Assembly: GCA_000149265.1 (NCBI GenBank)
Contig: CH002567.1
Location: forward strand, 1,841,481-1,905,480
Direction of reading: 5' to 3'
Length of the DNA: 64,000 bases
Origin: Ciona savignyi
Lineage: Eukaryota; Chordata; Ascidiacea; Phlebobranchia; Cionidae
The notes under the pieces were generated by a model. That model was not told where the DNA came from. It saw only the letters and a list, made by a program, of their open reading frames with translations, and did no database searches. This document shows, in pieces, positions 57,401 through 64,000 of this stretch (positions are counted from its first letter, which is position 1; each line of letters begins with the position of its first letter). A program made the position numbers and the translations under genes.

Positions 57401-57803
57401 GCTCAAGCTGTTTAGTTTGCAGCTTGAGCAGACTTGTCTTTCGCCTGCGTCCAGAACTATGTGAACTAGTTGAAATAGTCCTACCATCTTCCTTTGAAGC
57501 CACAGCACTGGCCTGACTGGACGCACACAGTTGCAGAAAATCTCTATACTTCTTTTCCATGATGGAACGTTTATCCTCGACCTCCTTGATCTTTTCCACT
57601 GCAATTTCGCATGCAGATTCACTTTTTAATATGTTTAGGTATTCCCGACATACAACTAAACAGTTTTCACATGTACTATCGAATCGAACTTTGTATTTGG
57701 CAACATTCTTGGGTTCTTGTTTAAGAATTGCTTTACACAACTTTTTCTCTACTTTGGCAACACTTGCCAAATGAGTTTTTCTAATTTCCTTTAAATCTTC
57801 CAT
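54486..57803 (-). CDS. BEL/Pao Gag-protease protein fused to an RNase H-region remnant
   Basis: One open frame of 1105 residues. Residues about 1-260 are coiled-coil rich. A Pao-type gag domain (DUF1759-like) starts near 279 (DLGSFDGNILDFYSFMKDF). Cys/His knuckles lie near 495-560 (CMLCEQAHPLWKC, CFNCLKANHAFRYC, CSDCGKRH). A retroviral-type aspartic protease has its active site at about 619 (DSGANITMCS). Around residue 790-900 the family pattern is lost. From about 966 a BEL/Pao RNase H-like and connector part resumes (FCDVSKPEYGAVS, NPISMQMLELTAAVV, WRHMDTKRNPTDIG). The reverse transcriptase core (YxDD region) and the integrase are not seen. The frame stays open across the deletion. In such elements this encodes particle proteins, not a host function. 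Confidence 0.88.
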   Translation of the reverse strand: MEDLKEIRKTHLASVAKVEKKLCKAILKQEPKNVAKYKVRFDSTCENCLVVCREYLNILKSESACEIAVEKIKEVEDKRSIMEKKYRDFLQLCASSQASAVASKEDGRTISTSSHSSGRRRKTSLLKLQTKQLEQEAELQKKRLKLLELELSVSRAKAAAREAELLSEGSLFDDEGSKISMPLISLRAHAAKGNAVTDVSGTGKDKSTKPLGPVSDSKVIENGVNVIKKSKSIPMPVLENKDNLDNSKMLDDCHTPKPGKPEYMINPMGYSNPLLPSMDLGSFDGNILDFYSFMKDFKDFVESNVSDDGARLKFLLQLCKGEAHEAIKCCRIMSDRSLGYKTALQRLQNKYGERYSVVRAFMKEVTDGPVLKSGDADGLFLLGDKMFNCFTTLTEWGYSQDLNCSSNLEKIYDKLPDHIKLEFCRLSTRRRADGLQPTFDDLMNLVQEHARATQDNFYQRYCGSLSKSKEEGPKYRAPKRLVSATTAIHAPRERSPCMLCEQAHPLWKCDTFREKGVQERWDYVKEHNLCFNCLKANHAFRYCSYQGRCSDCGKRHNYLLHFPRSDVKTPPANANNHVISSLSTRKQDKDVKPPKSLNVVPVKVWTKCPGECIKTYAFLDSGANITMCSQALVKKLGLDVGEPNFKIETQNGVSSHGLVKNLLYIQGIEEPNVFDVTNVVVTDKILDVQSSIPTKEIAALYPHLNDLQFSKIDNTTVELLVGNDVVDAFRLKEQRCGHRGEPLGLHTGLGWSIFGAELDSKDGSVSCTYNQSLGKDVAKSDKHSCDEVLSVSAHDFKDLKVPQKSELSKEDDESKAIMDSTVDQVSSNFQIELPCKRSNDSLPNKEIVAERGLSSSKRFKCDPELPTKCLSNSNELLSSIAETEISPLLSNGYRPVLFQEQVHGVVWNTSVDCFTCNDQMRWDYSVTDLQGSVWKDSLHSRGNLELEEVTLPRCFKPVSFIQELKLYTFCDVSKPEYGAVSHSRIVGNNDAISCSFVMGKFQVAPINPISMQMLELTAAVVAVELVNSTCNENPTSPNYWRHMDTKRNPTDIGLMSGEEWKEKMWLKGPAFLYEPEDQWPVCYSEPVKQEQWKEGVIEHWLYDKT

Positions 57804-57900
57804 CCTCCTATTGGTATATACAATTACCTCAGAGGGAAAACTTCAATTGCTTCTCCACCATCCAAGGGAGTACAGCTCTTGAAACAACAATATTAATAGT

Positions 57901-58091
57901 GTACCTTCACCACACAGGAGAAGTCACCTAGAAACAATGTACACCGCCCAGGGAAAGAAAACCTGGAAATATGTATCTTCACCTCGCAGGGGAAGAACTC
58001 CTAGAAATATTGTATCTTCACCTCGCAGGGGAAGAAATCCTAGAAATAATGTAGAGTCTGTCCAGAGATGGATACCTGACTCTAGAAATAA
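57901..58091. repeat. Tandem repeat of about 39 bp running into the 5' LTR
   Basis: Units begin gta and end cctagaaat-at/aat: 57901, 57939, 57973, 58012 and 58051, the last two inner units sharing cttcacctcgcaggggaaga. The final unit belongs to the LTR start itself. The array fills the place where a tRNA primer-binding site is expected. Confidence 0.7.
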
Positions 58092-58522
58092 TGTAGAGTC
58101 TGGTAACCAGTCCAGATTTCTGCTTCTATTTTGCAGCCTCTACTTGCTGCTAAGGGTAATGGTGCCCAGCGATCGCCTCTTAACTTATACGGTATTCCCA
58201 AACTCTTGGCTGGAAGCCTTTATCTAAGGCTTTAAGTCTCCACGTAAATCAACCAACACAGATTGGGTTTCACTTGTGTTCTATTAGCGTTAAAAGGAAA
58301 GAATGCGATTTCTAGGGTGGATTCTCTACCATTTGCCCTAATTCAAATTTATAATGGTTAATTAGTCTTACACACTATTAATTACAAATCAAATTAACAA
58401 ACACAATTTAAGATTACTTTAGATTAACTATCGAATCAAAACTGACCGCATGGAAGGTAAAAATGAAAAGTATCACATCGACTGGTGTAAAACATAGAAT
58501 TATATGATTAATGTCCGTAACA
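58050..58522 (-). repeat. 5' LTR of the BEL/Pao element
   Basis: 473 bp, same as 53753-54225 by eye; followed by the duplication GCAAG at 58523-58527. Confidence 0.93.
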
Positions 58523-58527
58523 GCAAG

Positions 58528-59026
58528 ATTACCTAAGTTTAACGCTAAGTTATTTCCAAACAACCGATTAATATCACCCAGGACTTTGCGACATTATTTG
58601 GATTCAATCGAACAATAAATGGTGTTTCAATAAGTTTTATACCTAGTAAAAAAGAAGATCTTCGACAGACTAGTGTTAATCCGCGTCTAATTCGGTTATG
58701 TGTATCCAACTGCCCCGAGAAGACGGATTAGATACGAATGTTAGAATCGTGCTGTTGTGTGAGTTAGGAGAAAATATACTAAAAACGTTAATACAGCTGT
58801 GTATGAGACGGTAAAATTATATATATCAATTGTGTGGGTAATTAGAAGGGGAAAGTCAACATACGAATCAGTTTATATTTTTTTAATTATTTTACAACCT
58901 GTAATTTCGAAGCTAATTTTTCGAATCGCACCGATATATATTTGTATACTTAAGGAGCAAGCAACAACTGTGTTTGTTTTATTTTAATACCATAAAAAAG
59001 ATCGCGTATGTTTTGTGCCTTTAACC
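58528..59026. other. AT-rich intergenic DNA
   Basis: Nothing recognised between the BEL/Pao element and the hAT MITE. Confidence 0.4.
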
Positions 59027-59638
59027 CAGTGGTTCTCAAACTTTTCCAGGTCGTGGCACACTAAGAAAATTCTAAAAAAATCGCGGAACACTTGAACAAA
59101 ACAAATTGAATCAAGGAATTTTATTCAGCAAATTTTAATAGCATGGGTGTGCTTGTCGTTTGGCACGAGGTTCCATTTTTGACAAACACAAACGCATTTC
59201 GTCGTCAATTCCGAGTACTCAATAAAAGTTTAAATGGGATCAAATAACTAAAGTTTGCTTATGGAAGAATATTATGAATAAAATGGTTTCTCTCCTGTAA
59301 TCTAGGTAGTTTTCGTGCTGCTTAATTCAGCGTGCAGGACAAAATATGATGCATGTGATAATATTACATTAATACACCACACTGAACAATGAATTGTGCT
59401 TATGACATCACAATCACCCTTAATCCATCGCTACCCATAACAATACTGTCTACTGTACTTGCTACTAAACTAGGGAAAATACATTTTTGTCATTAAAGTC
59501 GCGTATGCCCAATTTGCCAATTCGTAACACAAATAGGTTTCCTACATAATTTTGCAAAATTCCAAAAAGTTTCGCGGCACACCTAAGAATCGCAGACGGC
59601 ACACTAGTGTGCCGCGGCACACAGTTTGAGAAACACTG
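59027..59638. mobile_element. hAT-type MITE, 612 bp, with perfect 8-bp duplication
   Basis: The ends cagtggttctcaaactttt and, complemented, cagtgtttctcaaactgt are classic hAT termini; CTTTAACC flanks both sides (59019-59026, 59639-59646). Subterminal ggcacac words repeat near the ends. No transposase is encoded. Confidence 0.92.
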
Positions 59639-59904
59639 CTTTAACCACTAATAAAAAGTATAATTTTGAAGAATTAAACAATACGGCAACAAATATTAAG
59701 GTTAACAGTACAAACCCAAATTCAGTTAACCAATTTTCCCATCGATAATATAAATATCTGCTGAGTATAATTGATTGATAATATTCTTCTTATTGTTAAA
59801 AAATCGATTTAGTTTATTATAACGGCATTTTGTTCCATTTCGAGATTTCTTATATTTTTAAGCATGCATATATGACATTCATACACGAACAAATACCAAA
59901 CACT

Positions 59905-60072
59905 GCAATATCTACGCTAGACCAAGGTGGTCGCGAGGTAATCTGGCGATATTGCGAGGTAATCTGGCGATTGTGAGGTAATCTGGCATGCGGAGAACGC
60001 TCCCTTACGTAATCGCTAGTTCATTTGGCGATTGCCCGTGTGATAATGCCTATTGCGTTTTCTGTGAATATG
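59905..60072 (+). repeat. SINE 3' fragment with internal duplications
   Basis: Plus-strand body in which the words gcgaggtaatctggcgat and gaggtaatctggc occur three times in a row, then gcccgtgtgataatgcc and the tail region. The triplication is absent from other copies. Confidence 0.65.
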
Positions 60073-63000
60073 CTTTTTAAGGTAAACGAAGTTTGCATAC
60101 TTGTAAAAAGTTGCTCGTTTTTATTCGTTTAACTTTTGGTTGTGCCGAAATACAAACCTTTAAGTCATAAAGGAACAGCATTGGGAAATGATTTATGTTT
60201 GGTGACAATTGTTTGCCAAGTTAAGCGCAAAATACGTTTGAAAAACGTGCGCGTAAAAAAAACGTTTTAAAAACAAGAAAGAATGCGTACGATATTCCAA
60301 GAAATTGAGTAGGTATATTGCTCGTGGGAAAGTAACCTTTTTATAAGGAGTTCAACCAAAACATGCGACATCAATTTTATGGCAAAGAATGCCAGCGGGC
60401 GTCGTCCAATAGCTTTCTAATGTGTCTGGTCGCTGCTCGTGCATCGAATTACTTGTTACATTACCGCAATCCAATAAGAATGAATGGCCGCATTTGCCAC
60501 CATGGCCCGGTTATTATATATGTATGGTGTAAGTTATCTGGAAAAGTATATTGAAAGTTTACGAAAGTGCACGTGTTAGTAAAGCTTTGATTTGGTGGAT
60601 GTATTGCATCGTATGCAGACTTTAGGTTACGAAAAAATTTACGAGATTTAATGAGCACTTCCTAAAACTCTTGAGTTTCGAGGTAGGATTTAGGAAAGGA
60701 TTGAGCTAAATTGCAGTACGGTTTCGTGCCGAAATATTACGACAACGGTGTCTATCTATTTAATCGATGTTAGCCTGCCATTCTGCATGATGATTATTTC
60801 GGATTTGTTTACATTGTCGCGACAACTTATAAGGTCAGAATTGTAGCAAGATCATTAAGTGTATGCACCCCAATCAAGACTTTCGCGCACATCACGAGAT
60901 GCGAATTAAGTGCCAAGCCCAGCGTAAACGGTCTTGTAGGTCATCTGCGTGCTCAGTGTTTAATTACGGGGAAGATCAGACAAATTTGTGTTCTTTGAGC
61001 TTCCAAACTCTGCGGATATGAGCGTTAAAGGGTAACCGCAAGGCAAAACATACAAGCCTCGTTTGGGTTCAATTAGGGGCTTATAATTATGGGTCAATAT
61101 GGCGGCTAATCAACATCCTTTGCCGTTTAAAATCTCCGAACGACTGTAATTCCTCGTTTGTCGTCACTTATTGGCCGTTATGGCTCGATTAGGGCTGAAT
61201 AACTGGCGACGACGAGCGAAATTACACACGGATTGTTACATTCATTCTATTGACGTCAAAGTTTTAAACGGAGATTTCTTTAAAATTAGGGCTTACGTAA
61301 CAGGTAACTTTAATCGTGCTTGATTGAGGTTAAAAATGATCACCCTTTTATACAAAAGAGGCATAAACAATTCTCTGTAAAGTTGATGTAAGCCAAACAG
61401 CGGTCTAAGCGCTTTTGAGTGTATGGTACCGGAGTGTACATCGTGCCCACAATGGTTAAGATATAGTCCTCGTCAGTTATATTTAACGAACAATTCTTAA
61501 ATACACCGCATGATTCAGAACGGGTTCCATTACGGATTAACCGCAAAAAAATTACAGCCGCCGGGAGTTATATTCGATATATCAACAGAAAAAAATCGCG
61601 CCCAGCCAACCCAATTGCCGCATCATCTTGATTCAGCTAGATTTACAGGCTATTTCTGCTTCATAGACGAAGAACTCGGATACAATTTTAGACTAGGTCT
61701 TGTCATCTAATTGCGCGCAAAAAACGCATCAAATGGAACGACTTAAAAAAGCGAAAAAAAATAACATGAGTAAGCAATATGCTCTAAATAATACTTATTA
61801 ATTAAATGTATAATATTTAAGAAACGGCATACACTTAAACAATCATGCTTACAAGTGTTAAAAGAAGGGCACGCGAAACGGAAATTGCTTCCGCCAACTT
61901 AGAGTCGTAAATTGGGGAGGAATATATAAGTAGGCGCCGCTGTGTTTATAACGGGCGTGGAGCAAAACACCCTCGAATAATTGCTGCGAAAATGACCGGC
62001 ATGGGATCAACTTGAAGGCTGGACCGTTCTTCCCATGGGCGGGATTGCTCATTTGCAATCGTCGTTAAAAAAAACCCAAAGTCAAAATCCATCATAATGT
62101 AATAATATTCGATATTAGTTTGCGTATTTAAATATACCCAAATGTAACACATCGAAAAAATAGAAATAAGATTACAACGAAAAATATCTTATATGCTGGT
62201 GTGCCTTACTCAGGGAGCCTAATTTCGAATTTGCTCCAAACAGTTGACATCTTCAAAATAGTAGAGGTTTCTGTTCGTAAATATGTATTACCTTGTAACA
62301 ATGTCTGTTTTTTTAGTTTAAGGGCTGTTTTATTTAGAGCATTACTGTCAATGTCACGTGGTTAAATGCTTAACAACTGAGGCCCCGGTAAAATATTTGA
62401 AACACTTATTGGTAAAAAACTACACACATTAAACAATGAAAATGGACATTATTTATTTTAAATTCACACGACTTGCAATGGTCCCATATTCACCAGTCAA
62501 TTAAAGCGGCCTACAAAATCTGCCCAGGTTAGTCTGAATATTTCGCGACTGTAACGTTATTGCCATGATCTTGTATAGTAAATGACGTCACGATACGCGA
62601 AACCTGCGATTGATATCACCACCACATCGTGTTTAGGTAATTGTTACCCGATACTCGCTTGCGTGGTGAAATTGCGATTATAATCTCAGACGAAGTGTTT
62701 CATTCCCACAGTCCTGGATAGATTGTTTATACGATTTAAAACAATTTTCATGTATTAGTACACCCGTGTTCAATTGCGGTGTTTTCCAGAACTTAAAATA
62801 TAACAAAACGATTGTATCGTCAAAATAATGCTTTTTGTAAAATCTAATATAGCTGGAAAACTAGTTTTATTGTTTTAAACCACATAAACTATAAGATGTG
62901 CAAACAGAGAAATTACTGTATAGGATTTAATCTTCGGTTGTGTATCTCCCATTTTCCCATAGTAATCCCAGGTAGACAATTTGTTGTGCATTTCTCGCCA

Positions 63001-64000
63001 CCAGGGAGGTCGAAAAGGCGACGAATATAGTGCGACATACGAGGGAATTCAACCGGCTGACGAATTCAGATTGCTCACGAATCTAAAAACGAATGGGGAA
63101 AGCCGACTTTTTTACGTAGCGCCGGCAGGGACATGATAAGTGACGTCGTCGCGGTCATTTGGACGAATATAATGTGAGAAAAAGGCGAAATAACCCTATA
63201 GGTGCAGTGGATCTAACTAATTAGCAATCAGTTGGTAGGCAACTTGCCGCTAGAATATAAGTCTTACGAGCATTTGAGAGGTTAGAAAATAATTTTTCTT
63301 GAACAAATGCGTGCGTTTTAAACATAACCCGTGTAATTCATTTCTGTGACTTTAATCATGTGTAAAGCATTTTAAAACTAGCACAGGGAGTGTAGATGGC
63401 TTTTGTTTTGTAGTATTCTGTACCAATTTCACTACTCTTTCTCCACTATCCTCAAATCATGATGTGGTAGATTGTATCAGGCAGAGAAAATTTGATGCCT
63501 TAAAACTCTTTAAAGGCAGATATGGTTTCTTGAATAAGGGTGGTTAAACCCAGTTTATTTTGTAAACGATATTTGTATTTGCCAAATGCCGTCCTACATA
63601 TCGGTAAATGAACAAAATATAACTTGTGGCTAAAGCTTAGGCCCGCAGGTTAGACTGGAGACCAGTTAATTCGTTCAAGCCAAATTTGGAAATGTTTAAG
63701 ATGGGCCAACAATATTCTGCGGTTTGTGATTCAAAATAGAACTGTGATTGTTCGGCTAGGCGGCCTTTGAATGCTTTTTGATCTCGCGTTCCCATGGCTG
63801 ATGATTTGAAGGCGGCGCACTTGTGTTGTGCCGACCGACCTTTCGTAATTAGCTGCCTTTAGGTTGATTGAAATTTTTTAGCACGTGAACGACGCATGCT
63901 GGAATACCTGATAATCTAGACAAGCCTCGTGGGCATTTACATAAGCACGTGCGGTGAGCTAAGAAAGTGAAAGCTTCAGGTGCAAGGCATATTGTTTTAG
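60073..64000. other. Repeat-poor intergenic DNA, no gene recognised
   Basis: Nearly 4 kb without recognisable SINE, MITE or LTR sequence, in contrast to the rest of the window. It contains GC-richer patches (61040-61260, 62990-63200, 63780-63850) with homeodomain-type TAAT/ATTA words, a GGCTAATC word and a TGACGTCA-like cgtgacgtc/attgacgtcaaa pair. Open stretches have no domain or splice context. It may be the regulatory flank of a gene to the right of the window. Confidence 0.4.

Larger units (their letters stand above)
53753..58522 (-). mobile_element. BEL/Pao LTR retrotransposon, internally deleted, 4770 bp
   Basis: Two 473-bp LTRs (53753-54225 and 58050-58522) look identical by eye, begin TGTAG and end TAACA, and are flanked by the same GCAAG 5-mer (53748-53752, 58523-58527). 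The coding frame reads on the minus strand, so 58050-58522 is the 5' LTR. A purine-rich stretch (ggggccggaa on the minus strand) precedes the 3' LTR. Reverse transcriptase and integrase are missing, so it needs help in trans. Identical LTRs point to a recent insertion. Confidence 0.93.

Noticed and set aside
61510..61710. 66-codon open frame at the right edge
   Set aside because: No family resemblance and no splice partners; likely chance.

Overview
This is AT-rich nuclear DNA from a draft animal assembly, with two 100-N gaps. It most likely comes from a sea squirt of the genus Ciona. The protein families are animal ones, genes carry many short GT-AG introns (down to about 60 bases), and one tRNA-headed SINE family recurs throughout. 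A compact genome with Ty3/gypsy and BEL/Pao LTR elements, MITEs and secreted lectin or protease-inhibitor genes fits a tunicate. The species call is inference. Gene models were built by hand from splice sites, reading phase and remembered family patterns; no search was run.

Layout. 1-2923 (-): first five coding exons of SEC23IP, continuing past the left edge. 3704-5073: complete 1.37-kb Ty3/gypsy-type mini-element with 173-bp LTRs, a 5-bp target duplication, a polypurine tract and a primer-binding region that holds the 3' half of a mature leucine tRNA. 5074-8588: SINE cluster, an assembly gap and a MITE. 8589-15729 (+): RSBN1/RSBN1L (JmjC-like) in five exons, converging on COMMD7 (16908-20018, -, four exons). 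20019-23230: nested MITEs, an inverted repeat and the second gap. 23475-27104 (-): GT10 fucosyltransferase in five exons, whose stop codon lies inside a 50-bp minisatellite. 29107-31201 and 33449-35048 (+): tandem duplicates of a small secreted protein with a C-type-lectin-like domain. 35049-39679: no gene recognised. 39754-47932 (+): an 18-exon secreted protein of 624 residues with one antistasin-like unit, three Kunitz domains, five more antistasin-like units and a thyroglobulin type-1 domain. 48046-53752: MITEs and unexplained intergenic DNA. 53753-58522 (-): BEL/Pao element with LTRs that look identical and one open frame from which most of the polymerase and the integrase are missing. 59027-59638: hAT-type MITE. 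59639-64000: mostly repeat-poor DNA with no gene recognised.

How the parts relate. The housekeeping genes (COPII/lipid SEC23IP, chromatin RSBN1, Commander-complex COMMD7, Golgi fucosyltransferase) are unrelated neighbours. The two lectin-like genes and the protease inhibitor encode secreted proteins and may act at epithelial or blood surfaces; that is inference. The most unusual objects are the multi-headed inhibitor, the mini-retroelement carrying a copied tRNA half, the open but deleted BEL/Pao element, and several MITEs with different ends and one shared core.
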